This document shows positions 1 to 9,697 of a DNA stretch of 64,000 nt, piece by piece; the stretch's first letter is position 1, and each line of letters begins with the position of its first letter. Source of the DNA: Shewanella olleyana (GTDB lineage Bacteria > Pseudomonadota > Gammaproteobacteria > Enterobacterales > Shewanellaceae); NCBI RefSeq assembly GCF_023283825.1, contig NZ_JAKILD010000018.1, forward strand, positions 1 to 64,000, given 5' to 3'. A model generated the notes under the pieces. That model was given only the letters and a program-made list of their open reading frames with translations, was not told the origin of the DNA and did no database searches. The position numbers were made by a program, and so were the translations under genes.

Positions 1-219
1 AGAGACTTTGTGGTGTAGTTATTCTACATAAAAAGTCGATAACGCAGTAAAAATGGCCAACAAACGCTGCCCAAAGGGTTCGACTAAAAGTGTTTTACTC
101 TTTGTTGGATGCATATTTTTAAAAAGAAGTGCTTAGATGACTAGGCATCAATCCATCCGCCTCAATTAAAACACTTTTATCTCGAACAAAATTTAACCAG
201 CAAAGATCAACACGCCCTA
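1..219 (+). mobile_element. Family A MITE-like element, right part (cut by window edge)
   Basis: Non-coding repeat matching the full copy at 20150-20418 from its internal AGAGACTTTGTGGTGTAG segment to its right end. The right terminal sequence is GATCAACACGCCCTAG at 206-220, the inverted form of the left end seen at 36224. The left end lies outside the window. The element stops 1-2 bases from the hcr stop codon (221-223, minus strand), so it forms the 3' flank of hcr. No ORF is supported inside it. Confidence 0.8.
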
Positions 220-220
220 G

Positions 221-1546
221 CTACATTTTTAAGGTCACATCTGAAGTGATTTTAGTTGAACAAGCCAATACATAACCCGCTACTATTTCATCTTCAGTCA
301 GTGTCATTGTACTACTCGACTCTGTCGTTCCTGAGGTGACTTGGCATTTACACGCGCCACAAACACCGCTTCGACACGCTGCAATAATCGGTAAACCTTC
401 AGACTCAATACCCTCTAATAAGGTTTGCTCAGCCGATAATGGAATATTTTTATCCGCGATTTTTAGCATGAACTGCGCACTGCTATTAGCATCACTACTT
501 ACTTTATTAATAACACTGCTAGTGTTAGCAGCGCCGCCAAAGCTTTCTTGATGGAAGTTAGCCATGTTAAAACCACTGGTCTCAATTAACGATTTAACGG
601 CTGCCATGTAAGGTTCAGGTCCACAAACAAAGATGGTTCTTTGCTTAAAATCAGGAATTAACAACGCAAGTTTTCCAATATCAAAACGGCCTAACATTCT
701 GCTGTCATTGCCAGTGTGGTTAACGCCTTCATTAAGCTCTGGAGCGGATTCCAGTAAATAATTCAGATTAAACTTAGCACTGCGATGCGCCATTGAACTT
801 AAGCCATCAGCAAAGATGATGTCATCGTTACTGCGTGCACTGTGTACAAAGGCGATATCACTGCCGACTCTGGCATCTAGTAACCAGCGAGACATGGAAT
901 ACATTGGCGTAATGCCACTACCAGCACTTAAAAATAAGTACTTCTCGGCAGGAATATCCACTAAATTGAATACCCCATCTGGGCCTAAAGCTGAGATTAC
1001 ATCGCCTTGATTTACCTGCTCTGCGACAAAGTTTGACACCTTGCCACCTTCAATTCGTTTAACCGTGACCACAATAGAGTAAGGTCGCGAAGGTGAAGAA
1101 GACATGGTGTAACTGCGATATACCATCTCTCCATCTATCTCTAACTTGAAGGTAATGAATTGCCCCGGTTTGTAATTAAATTTAACTGGGGTTAAACCCT
1201 GAAATCGAAAGCTCACTACATCATGGGTTTCGTGCCACTTTTCTACACAGCGAAGTTTGATGTCGCCGCGCTGCCAATCATCTGCACTGAGTAATGCTTT
1301 ATCAACATCACTGACTTTTTCAGCTTGTGCGTCAAGTTTTGCTTCAGCATCTGTCACTGTTTTAGCTTCCGAGTTACTGGCCACATTTGCTAAAGCGCTG
1401 CTTTTTAGGGCACTAGACATTGAAAAAGTAGCTTTAGGCGCTTCTTTAGCCTTTTCAGCTGAAGTAGGTTGTACTGAAGCTGATTGTGCAGAAGCTGATT
1501 GTACTGAGGAGAGTGCTGCTGAAAATGAAAATCCAGATGAGCTCAT
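221..1546 (-). CDS. hcr: NADH oxidoreductase Hcr, electron donor to hybrid cluster protein
   Basis: 441-residue flavin/iron-sulfur reductase that passes electrons from NADH to Hcp in the cytoplasm. Residues 1-90 are an Ala/Ser-rich low-complexity extension. From about 95 comes an FAD-binding ferredoxin-reductase domain (RSYTMSSS at 144-151), then a nucleotide-binding domain (AGSGITPM; CGPEPYM) and a C-terminal plant-type [2Fe-2S] domain with ligands near Cys391, 396, 399 and 429 (CRSGVCGAC). The E. coli homologue is about 320 residues, so the N-terminal extension is the odd part. AAGG lies 7 bases before the ATG. It follows hcp by 101 bases on the same strand, with a hairpin between them. A family A element abuts the stop codon. 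Confidence 0.93.
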   Translation of the reverse strand: MSSSGFSFSAALSSVQSASAQSASVQPTSAEKAKEAPKATFSMSSALKSSALANVASNSEAKTVTDAEAKLDAQAEKVSDVDKALLSADDWQRGDIKLRCVEKWHETHDVVSFRFQGLTPVKFNYKPGQFITFKLEIDGEMVYRSYTMSSSPSRPYSIVVTVKRIEGGKVSNFVAEQVNQGDVISALGPDGVFNLVDIPAEKYLFLSAGSGITPMYSMSRWLLDARVGSDIAFVHSARSNDDIIFADGLSSMAHRSAKFNLNYLLESAPELNEGVNHTGNDSRMLGRFDIGKLALLIPDFKQRTIFVCGPEPYMAAVKSLIETSGFNMANFHQESFGGAANTSSVINKVSSDANSSAQFMLKIADKNIPLSAEQTLLEGIESEGLPIIAACRSGVCGACKCQVTSGTTESSSTMTLTEDEIVAGYVLACSTKITSDVTLKM

Positions 1547-1599
1547 AGGGCACCTTTCACGAAATCAAGAATTGAAATTGGACGTTTGAAACGAAGAAA

Positions 1600-1635
1600 A
1601 TAAAACGGTGATATAAGCTCATCGCTTATATCACC
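1600..1635 (-). terminator. Hairpin between hcp and hcr
   Basis: Perfect 12-bp inverted repeat, GGTGATATAAGC at 1607-1618 and its complement at 1624-1635, with a 5-base loop. Read on the minus strand it is followed by GTTTTATTTT. It lies 12 bases after the hcp stop. It fits a partial intrinsic terminator or mRNA-stabilising hairpin that would lower hcr relative to hcp. Confidence 0.6.
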
Positions 1636-1647
1636 ATAAACAGCCTA

Positions 1648-3306
1648 TTAAGCCGCTTTGATCATTGCTTTAAGATCTGATTCAACATCAGTGGTGTTAC
1701 GAAGGCCGAACTGATCTTCTAACACTTTAGCGAGGTTTTCAGTTAAGAACGCTGGCGGTGTAGGACCAGTACGGATATTTTTAACGCCAAGTGAAAGTAA
1801 CGTCAGTAATACCACAATCGCTTTCTGCTCAAACCAAGACAATACCAGGCTTAAAGGCAATTCGTTAATGTCACATTCAAAGATATCTTTTAATGCTAAC
1901 GCTAATTGAATCGCTGAATACGCATCGTTACATTGGCCCACATCTAACAAACGTGGAATACCATTAATATCGCCAAACTCAAGTTTGTTGAATTTGTACT
2001 TACCGCAACCAAGGGTCAAGATAATAGTGTCATCAGGTACTGATTTAGCTAAGTCAGTAAAGTAGCTACGTTCAGATTTATCACCGTCACAACCGCCGAT
2101 TAAGAAGAAGTGCTTAATTGAACCGTTTTTCACATTCTCAACTACTGTTGGCGCCGCTTCCATTAAGGCATTACGGGCAAAACCAATGGTGATCTTATGA
2201 GGGATTTCGTCGTAAGTGAACCCTTCAAGCTCAAGCGCTTTTTCAATCACTTCACTGAAGTCTTCGCCTTCAACGTGAGTGACACCAGGCCAACCAACGA
2301 TACTACGTGTGAAAATACGATCTGAATATTCGCCAACATTTGGATCGATAATACAGTTAGATGTCATCACAACAGCGCCTGGGAAAGTGCCGAATTCACG
2401 TTGCTGATTCTGCCATGCACTGCCGTAGTTGCCCACAAGATGCGGGTACTTTTTAAATTCTGGGTAAGCTAATGCAGGTAGCATTTCGGCGTGGGTAAAG
2501 ACGTTAATGCCCTTACCTTCAGTTTGTTTCAAGATAAGCTCAAGATCTTTCATGTCATGACCAGACACTAAAATCGCTTTACCTTTAACTGACTTGGTGT
2601 TCACTTCAGTCGGTTCAGGATGACCAAATGCACTGGTTTCACCGGCATCGAGCATTGCCATTACGCGGTAGTTTAGTTGGCCGATTTCCATCGCAGTGCC
2701 AAATAACTTATCGCCATCAACTGAATCTTCACCTAGGAATGACATGATTTGATGGAACTCACCAGCAACGTCTGCATCTGTTTGCTCTAATACGCGTGCA
2801 TGCTCCATGTAAGCCGCTGCGCCCTTAAGGCCGTACAAACATAATAAGCGAAGGCCAAGAATATCTTCATGCACATCGCCACGGTTAGGCAGTGCCATTG
2901 GCGCTTGCTCTAACATTTCAGGTTTTGAAGCTGCAAGGTTTAGTACGCCTTGAGCGATAACCGCTTCAGGTTCAACACCTTTGTCTGCGCAAGCTTGCTC
3001 GTAAGCCGCTTTTAATTCGTTACGGTAATCTTGTGCTTGATAGGCATAGTCCATCAAACGTTCATCATCGAAGTTCACGTTAGTTAACGTGGCAAAGAAA
3101 GCTTTTGGCACAAAAGTATCAATTTCAGCGTTAATAATATCGAACTCACGCGCTTTAACTGCGTAGGCTGATACGCCTTGTAGCATATAGATAAGTAGAT
3201 CTTGAAGATCCGAAGTCGACGCTAGCTTGCCACACATACCTTGTGAATAACTACAGCCATTGCCTGCAGGGGTTCTTACTGTTTGCTCACATTGAATACA
3301 GAACAT
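1648..3306 (-). CDS. hcp: Hybrid cluster protein (hydroxylamine / NO reductase)
   Basis: 552-residue cytoplasmic Fe-S enzyme of nitrosative stress defence; the family reduces hydroxylamine and, with Hcr, nitric oxide. The N-terminus MFCIQCEQT carries Cys3, 6, 18 and 25 in the E. coli-type C-x2-C-x11-C-x6-C pattern for a [2Fe-2S] cluster. Hybrid-cluster motifs follow ([38 protein letters not shown]). The frame is open 10 codons further upstream, but the ATG at 3306 is preceded by AGGAG at good spacing and gives the canonical N-terminus, so I chose it. First gene of a probable hcp-hcr operon; promoter expected in 3310-3500, where I could not assign an NsrR or FNR site with confidence. Confidence 0.97.
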   Translation of the reverse strand: MFCIQCEQTVRTPAGNGCSYSQGMCGKLASTSDLQDLLIYMLQGVSAYAVKAREFDIINAEIDTFVPKAFFATLTNVNFDDERLMDYAYQAQDYRNELKAAYEQACADKGVEPEAVIAQGVLNLAASKPEMLEQAPMALPNRGDVHEDILGLRLLCLYGLKGAAAYMEHARVLEQTDADVAGEFHQIMSFLGEDSVDGDKLFGTAMEIGQLNYRVMAMLDAGETSAFGHPEPTEVNTKSVKGKAILVSGHDMKDLELILKQTEGKGINVFTHAEMLPALAYPEFKKYPHLVGNYGSAWQNQQREFGTFPGAVVMTSNCIIDPNVGEYSDRIFTRSIVGWPGVTHVEGEDFSEVIEKALELEGFTYDEIPHKITIGFARNALMEAAPTVVENVKNGSIKHFFLIGGCDGDKSERSYFTDLAKSVPDDTIILTLGCGKYKFNKLEFGDINGIPRLLDVGQCNDAYSAIQLALALKDIFECDINELPLSLVLSWFEQKAIVVLLTLLSLGVKNIRTGPTPPAFLTENLAKVLEDQFGLRNTTDVESDLKAMIKAA

Positions 3307-3534
3307 TGCCTTTCTCCTGATGATGATTTCAATCATGCATTTAATTTACATGTTTAAGGTTAGTTTACGCTCATCATTAAAAAGCTAAACAGATTTTTAC
3401 GATCTTTATCTGATAATTAGAAGCAGATCACTTTCAGCAAATGCTAATGTAATAGTGATTTTTAATAAAATGATGCTTATTCATAAGCTTAAATAATAGC
3501 CTCTTTATGCATAGGGTTAATGGCAAAACGGCAC

Positions 3535-3558
3535 AAAAAAGCCAACCCGAAGGTTGGC
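3535..3558 (-). terminator. Intrinsic terminator of the FG-GAP gene
   Basis: GCCAACC and GGTTGGC around a CGAA loop (3541-3558), followed on the minus strand by six T. It lies 34 bases after the stop of the upstream minus-strand gene. Confidence 0.8.
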
Positions 3559-3591
3559 TTAAAAGTAGAGCACTTAAATGCTAGCTAGATG

Positions 3592-5175
3592 CTAATTAGC
3601 AATTAATACACTAAAACGACGTTGTAGGCTTTCAGGGTCTTGTCTGCCAAACTTAAGCAATAGATCATCTTTGCCATCAGTATTAATGTCTATTGCTGAC
3701 AACATTGCGCCTTCTACCGGAATTGCCATTTGCCATTCTTCAGCGCGCTTTTTAAAAGGCACTGTGCCCGCCTGACCGTAATATATATTCAGCTCTTCAT
3801 TATCATCGGATAACAGTAACTCTTTATAACCGTCACCATTGATGTCGGCTAATGCCACTACCGGCTCGCCACTCTGACCAGATGTTAAACTAAAGCTGAG
3901 TTCCACTTCTTTGCTCACATTGGCTTTGTCAGCAAAAACACTGGCGTCATTCATTTTAAAAACGTGCACGTCTTGATCAATACTGCCAGACAGTAATGCG
4001 CTGACAATTTGAGTCACTCCAATATCAAACCCAGCCACAATCACTTCATCGACATTATCATTATCAAGATCTTCAAAGCGTAAGCCAGTTAAGGTGCCAT
4101 CGGCTTTTATGATGGTGTTGGCTTCACGGGGGAAGACTAACTTGCCATTGTTGTTAATGCCTAAGTAAATTTCATAGTCATTGACTCTATCAAGTACGCC
4201 TGAGCTTTTAGTGTACCTCACCACAAGATCGCTAATGCCATCGCCATTTACATCGCCAATGCGCTCTACTTTTCGGTACAGCAAATCACTTTGATCCAAG
4301 TTTTCGCCATAGGCATCTCGCTTGTTCCACCAATCCACGCCACTTATCGGCTGGCTCACCGAGATAAACTCAGCAATCGACGAAAACTGACCATCTTCAA
4401 GCTGATGGTAAACTTCTAATGATCCCTCACCCACTTTGATAATATCGTCACGATTATCAAAGTTCATATCACTATGATAAAGCTTGGCATGGCTGTATTC
4501 AGCGCCGTTATTTTTAAGCTCTACCACAGGTAATAACGGCAATGACTGCTGAATAAACTCACCGTCAGCACTGCCTAAAAGCACTGCTGTTTCTCTAAAG
4601 TCACTGATCAAAATATCCGCTATATCATCATTATTAATATCGACGACAAAATTGCCTCGAGAAATAAAATCAGCTTGAGCCGTCACCGAAATAGATTGAA
4701 TATCTGCCACTTTCTTTAGCATACCCACCTGGTTAGTCTTGCTTCCAACCTGGGTTTGCTCACTATCGCCTTTCGAAGCTGAGTAAAGCAGTAGAGAATC
4801 GTCAGTGACAAAAAACAATTGCTGGATCGCAGAGGTATTGGTTGATTCTAATTCGTTAATATCAAAGCTATAGATATCTTTTGAAAGTAATAACTTATCC
4901 TGTAAAACAAGCTTTTCATTATCAAAGCCGTAAATCGCTAACCAGCGATCGTGATTATCGTCAACACCAACCGCAATTAACTCATTACCTTGTTGCTCAA
5001 GAATATTGGCACTGATAATCCCTTGAGTCAGCTCAAAGTCAGCGTCGATATGATGAGTGGTAAATTGCGGAGTAAATGAGGTTTCAGCAGCACTGGCTTG
5101 AAAGTTAACGGCCAATAATAGCCCTGTGCAACTTGCCAAAAAGGTATTCAAACTGGCTCGATTAAATAAATTCAT
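3592..5175 (-). CDS. Secreted FG-GAP/VCBS-repeat protein
   Basis: 527 residues with an N-terminal signal peptide (hydrophobic run about 12-25, likely cleavage after ASA near 29). The rest is a chain of Ca-binding-like repeats of the form D-x-N-x-D-x-x-x-D, for example DINNDDIADIL, DMNFDNRDDII, GDVNGDGISDLV, DLDNDNVDEVI, ADINGDGYKELL and DINTDGKDDLL. At least six are visible, as in FG-GAP/VCBS beta-propellers. No catalytic domain is recognised, so the role (binding or adhesion at the surface or in the periplasm) is open. Single-gene unit with its own terminator. Confidence 0.8.
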   Translation of the reverse strand: MNLFNRASLNTFLASCTGLLLAVNFQASAAETSFTPQFTTHHIDADFELTQGIISANILEQQGNELIAVGVDDNHDRWLAIYGFDNEKLVLQDKLLLSKDIYSFDINELESTNTSAIQQLFFVTDDSLLLYSASKGDSEQTQVGSKTNQVGMLKKVADIQSISVTAQADFISRGNFVVDINNDDIADILISDFRETAVLLGSADGEFIQQSLPLLPVVELKNNGAEYSHAKLYHSDMNFDNRDDIIKVGEGSLEVYHQLEDGQFSSIAEFISVSQPISGVDWWNKRDAYGENLDQSDLLYRKVERIGDVNGDGISDLVVRYTKSSGVLDRVNDYEIYLGINNNGKLVFPREANTIIKADGTLTGLRFEDLDNDNVDEVIVAGFDIGVTQIVSALLSGSIDQDVHVFKMNDASVFADKANVSKEVELSFSLTSGQSGEPVVALADINGDGYKELLLSDDNEELNIYYGQAGTVPFKKRAEEWQMAIPVEGAMLSAIDINTDGKDDLLLKFGRQDPESLQRRFSVLIAN

Positions 5176-5349
5176 CCTGAAATCGTATCCTTAGATTCTT
5201 ATATTACATCAACATTATTGATTGCTTATGTAATTAAGATAGCGAGGATTGATGAAAGTTCACACAGTTTAATTGTTACGAGTTACTTTTACGAATGTGG
5301 AAGAGACAAGTGGAAGACATAAGTAGACGATTAAAATTAAATAAGCCGC

Positions 5350-6213
5350 TTAGGTTAACAGTAATCCATCGTAAGCTAAGCGAACGGTTTCTTCACCGTA
5401 ATGGCGTTCAAGTCGGCGTACAATAAAGTGCCCTCTGGCCATGTCTTGAAAGTGATCGATAAATAAAGTGTTAATGATCGCACCACCTGCTGCGCCAATG
5501 GCAGGAACCGCCTGAGCAGCCATTTTTTGGGTGACTTGCACACCAAAGCGCTCGGCAATAACCGCCACCAGCTTAACCATCACAGGGCCAGCCTCTTTGC
5601 TTAAGCCTTTGGTTGCTATGTATTCAGCCGCTTCTGCAATGCTATTCGCCAGCACAGTGCGCACGGCAAAGTAACCTTTCTCAGCTTGATCATCCGCCGC
5701 TGACTCACCGCCTAATGCAAACACCTCTAAGCAGGCCATTTGGGTTTGGATATCATTAAGCTGCTCGCCTTCACTGCGGGCGACATCTGCAATCGATCGC
5801 AGCATGATGGTAGTGGATACAGGTAACTCAATGGCTAACGCTGATAAGCCAAAGAATCCACCGACACCACCGCTCACAGCAACACCTAATTTATGCCAGC
5901 GATCAGACGAACTACCAACATAACCGTCTTTCATGGTAAACAAAGCGGCATCAAATGCTTTCATTAACGCCATTTGAGTGACTTTACCAATCCCACCACT
6001 GACACTAGCAGGCAGCAAAGAAAATCCTTTCTCAATTGGCGAGCCAATAAAATCAGTCATTTTTGCAGCAAGGCCTGGATTTTCAAGCAATTGCTTGGCC
6101 TGAGTTAGCTGTAACATATCTGCTTGAGTAAGACTCACATTGGCTCCTTTGACTGATTGGATTGATTGGATTGATTGGATTGATGAAAGGAGTCGATAAA
6201 GGGACTTGTTCAT
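5350..6213 (-). CDS. EcsC family protein
   Basis: 287 residues. The central part (SGGIGKVTQMALMKAFDAALF, FFGLSALAIELPVSTTIMLRSIADVARSEGE, ending in GGAIINTLFIDHFQDMARGHFIVRRLER) resembles the EcsC family, named from the Bacillus ecs locus; biochemical role unknown. Two small-residue-rich hydrophobic stretches suggest membrane association. The frame is open to a TTG at 6219, but ATG at 6213 is the better start. Near the N-terminus, three SIQ repeats are encoded by a 9-bp tandem repeat (6152-6184). Same strand as ppiB, 56 bases downstream of it. Confidence 0.75.
   Translation of the reverse strand: MNKSLYRLLSSIQSIQSIQSVKGANVSLTQADMLQLTQAKQLLENPGLAAKMTDFIGSPIEKGFSLLPASVSGGIGKVTQMALMKAFDAALFTMKDGYVGSSSDRWHKLGVAVSGGVGGFFGLSALAIELPVSTTIMLRSIADVARSEGEQLNDIQTQMACLEVFALGGESAADDQAEKGYFAVRTVLANSIAEAAEYIATKGLSKEAGPVMVKLVAVIAERFGVQVTQKMAAQAVPAIGAAGGAIINTLFIDHFQDMARGHFIVRRLERHYGEETVRLAYDGLLLT
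6152..6184. repeat. In-frame 9-bp tandem repeat in the EcsC gene
   Basis: About three and a half copies of ATTGATTGG (plus strand), read on the minus strand as Ser-Ile-Gln repeats. Unit length is a multiple of three, so copy-number change would alter length but not frame. Confidence 0.85.
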
Positions 6214-6269
6214 TATCAACCGCTACTTGCTAACTGCCATTTTTCACTTCCAGCATCTATTCGTACCAG

Positions 6270-6764
6270 CTATTCAGAAATAGTCACTTTTTCAATCACT
6301 ATGGCAGTTTTAGGTACGTCATCGTGACCTGCAATAGTGGCAGTTTTGGCTTTTTCAATTTCTTTAACGACTTCAATGCCAGTAACCACTTTGCCAAATA
6401 CCGCATAACCCCAACCATTGTTAGTGGTTGCAGTGTGGTCAAGGAAGGTATTGTCACCCACATTAATAAAAAACTGGCCAGTGGCTGAGTGCGGCGCATC
6501 AGTTCTTGCCATTGCAATGGTACCTAATACATTGCTTAAGCCACGATTCGCTTCATTGACAATTGGGTCACGTGTCGGCTTTTCTTTCATCTTGGCAGTA
6601 AAGCCGCCACCTTGGATCATAAAACCTTTAATCACTCGATGAAAAATCGTGTGCTCATAAAAGCCATCTTTACAGTACTGTAAGAAATTTTTTGAGCTGA
6701 CAGGCGCTTTCTCCATATCTAACTCAATGCAAATATCGCCAAGGTTTGTAGTAAACGTAATCAT
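6270..6764 (-). CDS. ppiB: Peptidyl-prolyl cis-trans isomerase B (cyclophilin)
   Basis: 164 residues, the same length as E. coli PpiB and collinear with it. It catalyses proline isomerisation during protein folding; with no signal peptide it should be cytoplasmic. Cyclophilin motifs: [15 protein letters not shown] (catalytic Arg and Phe/Met/Gln), [17 protein letters not shown], and WGYAVFGKV. Next to the EcsC gene on the same strand; a small operon is possible. Confidence 0.96.
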   Translation of the reverse strand: MITFTTNLGDICIELDMEKAPVSSKNFLQYCKDGFYEHTIFHRVIKGFMIQGGGFTAKMKEKPTRDPIVNEANRGLSNVLGTIAMARTDAPHSATGQFFINVGDNTFLDHTATTNNGWGYAVFGKVVTGIEVVKEIEKAKTATIAGHDDVPKTAIVIEKVTISE

Positions 6765-6892
6765 AATTGTAAATACCTGATTTTTTAATGCTTAGTGAGC
6801 GACTGATGCAGGCTCAACATGGCTTAATTTGATGCTCATTATACCTGTTCAGAACGTCTAAAGTGACGCGTCGATAGTCATAAATACAAATA

Positions 6893-8239
6893 CTATTGAT
6901 TAAATAAGTCCATCGCAGTGCGCGTCATCGCTCGTACACCTGTCCTGATCGTTAACGGGTAATCTGGCGCAAATTTGCTTGAATGCAGCGAAGGTAATGC
7001 TTCACCACTATCAAGGCTTGCTTGATATTGCTCAGGGTTAACCCCTCCTAACCAAAATAGTGTGATAGGAATATTTTGCTCCGTACGACCATATAAACCA
7101 AAATCTTCTCCGGCCATTACAGGCGGTGCTATCACCACATTATTCTTACCTAACTCGGTTTCGATACTGGCTTGCACCTTGGCTGCAAGTTGCGGTTCGT
7201 TATAGGTCGATGGGATCGTTTCGTCTTGGTGCACGTATACTTCAGGCATTAATTCATCAGGTAAACCTGCACTTATCGCAATACCTTTAGTAATGCGTTT
7301 AATAGCGGCAATTTGTTGTTCACGCACTTCAGGATTATAAGAGCGTAATGTCAACTGTAACTTCACTTCATTAGAAATAATATTATGCTTTGAGCCACCA
7401 TGAATAGAACCCACAGTCACTACGTTCGGTTCAAGTGGTGAGACTTCACGGCTTGGAATGGTTTGTAGTGCCAGCACTGTTCTTGCAGCAATAACCACAG
7501 GATCGATCGTAAGATGAGGGTAAGCGCCATGGCCGCCCTTACCTTTAATAGTAATATCCACTGAGTCCACATTCGCTAAGGCATAACCGCTGACGACACC
7601 GACTTTACCCGCTGGAATCCCCGCATTCACATGTAAACCAATCACACTATCAGGGGTTGGAAACTTGCTAAACAAGCCTTCTTTAATCATCGCTTTAGCG
7701 CCACCGCCAACTTCTTCAGCAGGTTGTGCCACCATCATCAAGGTGCCTTTCCAATCAGACTTATGTTTAATCAGCTGCTCAGCCGCCCCAATAAAGCTGG
7801 TCATATGGATATCATGGCCACAGCCATGCATTATCCCGACGGTATTATTATGCTCATCCACTGTCGTGACTTTCGATGCGTATGACTTACCCGTTTGCTC
7901 AATAATCGGTAAACCATCGATATCAGCGCGGATCATCACCACTGGCCCAGCACCATTTTTAAAAATGCCAACAACGCCGTAACCGCCAAAGTTGTCTGTC
8001 ACCTCAAAACCAAGCTGGGTTAACTCTTTTGCCATTCGCGCGCTGGTGTTTTTTTCTTGATACGACAATTCAGGATTTTGATGTAAGTGAGTATAAAGCT
8101 GCTCAAGTTTTGGCATTGACTTCATCACTGATGCATCAAGGTTTTCAGCATGCAGCGATGTACTGCTTATTGCCGCAACTAAAGCCAGTGTTATTGATAA
8201 TGACGCGGGTATAGCAGCAAAGCGTGCTGGTAATTTCAT
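6893..8239 (-). CDS. Periplasmic M20 family amidohydrolase
   Basis: 448 residues with a signal peptide (cleavage near LHA, residue 31). It is a metal-dependent M20D amidohydrolase of the N-acyl-amino-acid/hippurate hydrolase type. Visible features are the metal-binding GIMHGCGHDIHMT, the catalytic/metal AQPAEEVGGGAKAM, a lid domain around KGKGGHGAYPHLTIDP, and the C-terminal APPVMAGEDFGLY. Likely cleaves N-acylated amino acids or related amides in the periplasm; the substrate cannot be read from sequence. Monocistronic, divergent from the cold-shock gene at 8432. Confidence 0.88.
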   Translation of the reverse strand: MKLPARFAAIPASLSITLALVAAISSTSLHAENLDASVMKSMPKLEQLYTHLHQNPELSYQEKNTSARMAKELTQLGFEVTDNFGGYGVVGIFKNGAGPVVMIRADIDGLPIIEQTGKSYASKVTTVDEHNNTVGIMHGCGHDIHMTSFIGAAEQLIKHKSDWKGTLMMVAQPAEEVGGGAKAMIKEGLFSKFPTPDSVIGLHVNAGIPAGKVGVVSGYALANVDSVDITIKGKGGHGAYPHLTIDPVVIAARTVLALQTIPSREVSPLEPNVVTVGSIHGGSKHNIISNEVKLQLTLRSYNPEVREQQIAAIKRITKGIAISAGLPDELMPEVYVHQDETIPSTYNEPQLAAKVQASIETELGKNNVVIAPPVMAGEDFGLYGRTEQNIPITLFWLGGVNPEQYQASLDSGEALPSLHSSKFAPDYPLTIRTGVRAMTRTAMDLFNQ

Positions 8240-8431
8240 GTTATATTCCTTGTAATCAGCTAAAAAACTCAGCCGCTGATAAAAACAATTTATTATGTAC
8301 TGTTAATAACCTAGCATAAGCAATCAACTTCATAATGCTCTGATATTAACCTAGCATAGGGCAGTCAATTTTATAATGTGTTTTAAAGCAGGTTACAGCT
8401 TTAATAAAAAGTGGTAAGAGGAAAAATATAA

Positions 8432-8881
8432 GTGATGATGGAAACAGGTCAATTAGTTCGCTGGAATGGTAGTAAAGGTTTTGGGTTTATAGAACCTGAT
8501 GCAGGTGGCAAAGACGTGTTTATTCATATCTCAACCCTTAAACATATGGCAAGAAAGCCCATTGTTGGCGATCAAATTGAGTTTACCCAAGAACAGCAAG
8601 CTGACGGTAAAGTAAAAGCCATCAAGGCAAATATTGCAGGTGTGGATATTAAGATTAAGTCAAATAATTCAAACCGAGCTAATGGCAACCAAAAATCGTC
8701 TCAACATAGGTCCGCTAAAAATAAAGGCCCGATAAAAATGCACAAGGCGACCACGGCTTCAGGCATCATGAGCCGAATTATTATCATTTTAATTATCATT
8801 GCTATCGGCCGTTTTGCTTATCAGGCCTACTACGACATTAGTAATGCATCAGGTTCGAGTACTGAAATTGGTCGCTTGTAA
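8432..8881 (+). CDS. Cold-shock domain protein with C-terminal membrane segment
   Basis: 149 residues. An N-terminal cold-shock domain (about 3-65) has an RNP1-like KGFGFIEPD and RNP2-like DVFIHIS, so it should bind single-stranded nucleic acid. A basic, Asn/Lys-rich linker (70-105) follows, then one hydrophobic helix (about 113-127, MSRIIIILIIIAIGRF). Related family members usually carry a DUF1294 membrane domain; here only a single helix is present. Start: GTG at 8432 is 9 bases after AGAGGA, and ATG codons follow at 8435 and 8438; which is used is unclear. A membrane-anchored RNA-binding protein is an inference. Confidence 0.82.
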   Translation: MMMETGQLVRWNGSKGFGFIEPDAGGKDVFIHISTLKHMARKPIVGDQIEFTQEQQADGKVKAIKANIAGVDIKIKSNNSNRANGNQKSSQHRSAKNKGPIKMHKATTASGIMSRIIIILIIIAIGRFAYQAYYDISNASGSSTEIGRL

Positions 8882-8964
8882 TCATTAGTACTGTAAATAT
8901 TATTACTGTAATAACTAGAACAGAAAAACGATCGCCAATTTAGCATCGGAGAATAAGGATATTA

Positions 8965-9495
8965 ATGAAAGTCATCACCGAAACAGAGCGCCTTATCATT
9001 CGTGAATTTAATCTTGGCGATGCCCAAGCTGTGCTTGAGTTTAATTCAGAAGAAGTCACCCGCTACACAGGCGATGCTGGTTCATGCAATACCATTAACG
9101 ATACTGAAAATATTATCCGAGAGATTTGGTTAACCGAATATAAAAAGTTCGGATTTGCTCGCTGGGCAGTGGTACTAAAAGCGACGAATCAAGTGATTGG
9201 GTTTTGTGGTTTCAAAAATGATTCACGGATAAATGCTATCGATATTGGCTATCGATTACACCAAGACTTTTGGGGAAAGGGTTATGCCACAGAGTCCAAC
9301 CTTGCCTGTATTGAATATGCTAAAAAGCATATGCATATAGACATTGTTTATGGCGAAGTGGTGAACCTCAATTTGGGTTCGATAAAGATCATTGAAAAGC
9401 TCGGCATGACCTTTATCAGAGAATATCATGATGAAGGTTTTACTATTTTACGCTACGCCATCTCGTTAAAAGGCAACGCTTTGCCTAAAACTTAA
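8965..9495 (+). CDS. GNAT family N-acetyltransferase (RimJ/RimL type)
   Basis: 176 residues. It fits the Acetyltransf_3 subgroup: N-terminal TERLIIREFN, the central DIGYRLHQDFWGKGYATES with the acetyl-CoA-binding Q/R-x-x-G-x-G/A pattern, and a C-terminal VNLNLGSIKIIEKLGM. These enzymes transfer acetyl groups to amines of proteins or small molecules; the substrate is not predictable here. Downstream of the cold-shock gene by 83 bases, same strand. Confidence 0.88.
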   Translation: MKVITETERLIIREFNLGDAQAVLEFNSEEVTRYTGDAGSCNTINDTENIIREIWLTEYKKFGFARWAVVLKATNQVIGFCGFKNDSRINAIDIGYRLHQDFWGKGYATESNLACIEYAKKHMHIDIVYGEVVNLNLGSIKIIEKLGMTFIREYHDEGFTILRYAISLKGNALPKT

Positions 9496-9697
9496 ATAGT
9501 CAACAAGACTTATCATTCCACCGTAATGTAATAGCTAAATTAACCTCTCAAGCCATTTTATTAAATAATCACACGGACTCGCATGTAACTAACGACAAGT
9601 AACTTTGTGAAATTTATGATAAATCGTGCTAGCAGTCTGCTGTTAAAACACATATATTTGATGGTGTTTCAGGACTTCTTTTAGGGATAAATTCATT

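Noticed and set aside
1257..1589. Plus-strand open frame of 110 codons opposite hcr
   Set aside because: Lies inside the Ala/Ser-rich part of hcr; composition is a mirror of that repeat and there is no ribosome-binding site.
3310..3500. NsrR or FNR site upstream of hcp
   Set aside because: Regulation by these factors is expected for hcp, but I found no convincing match by eye.
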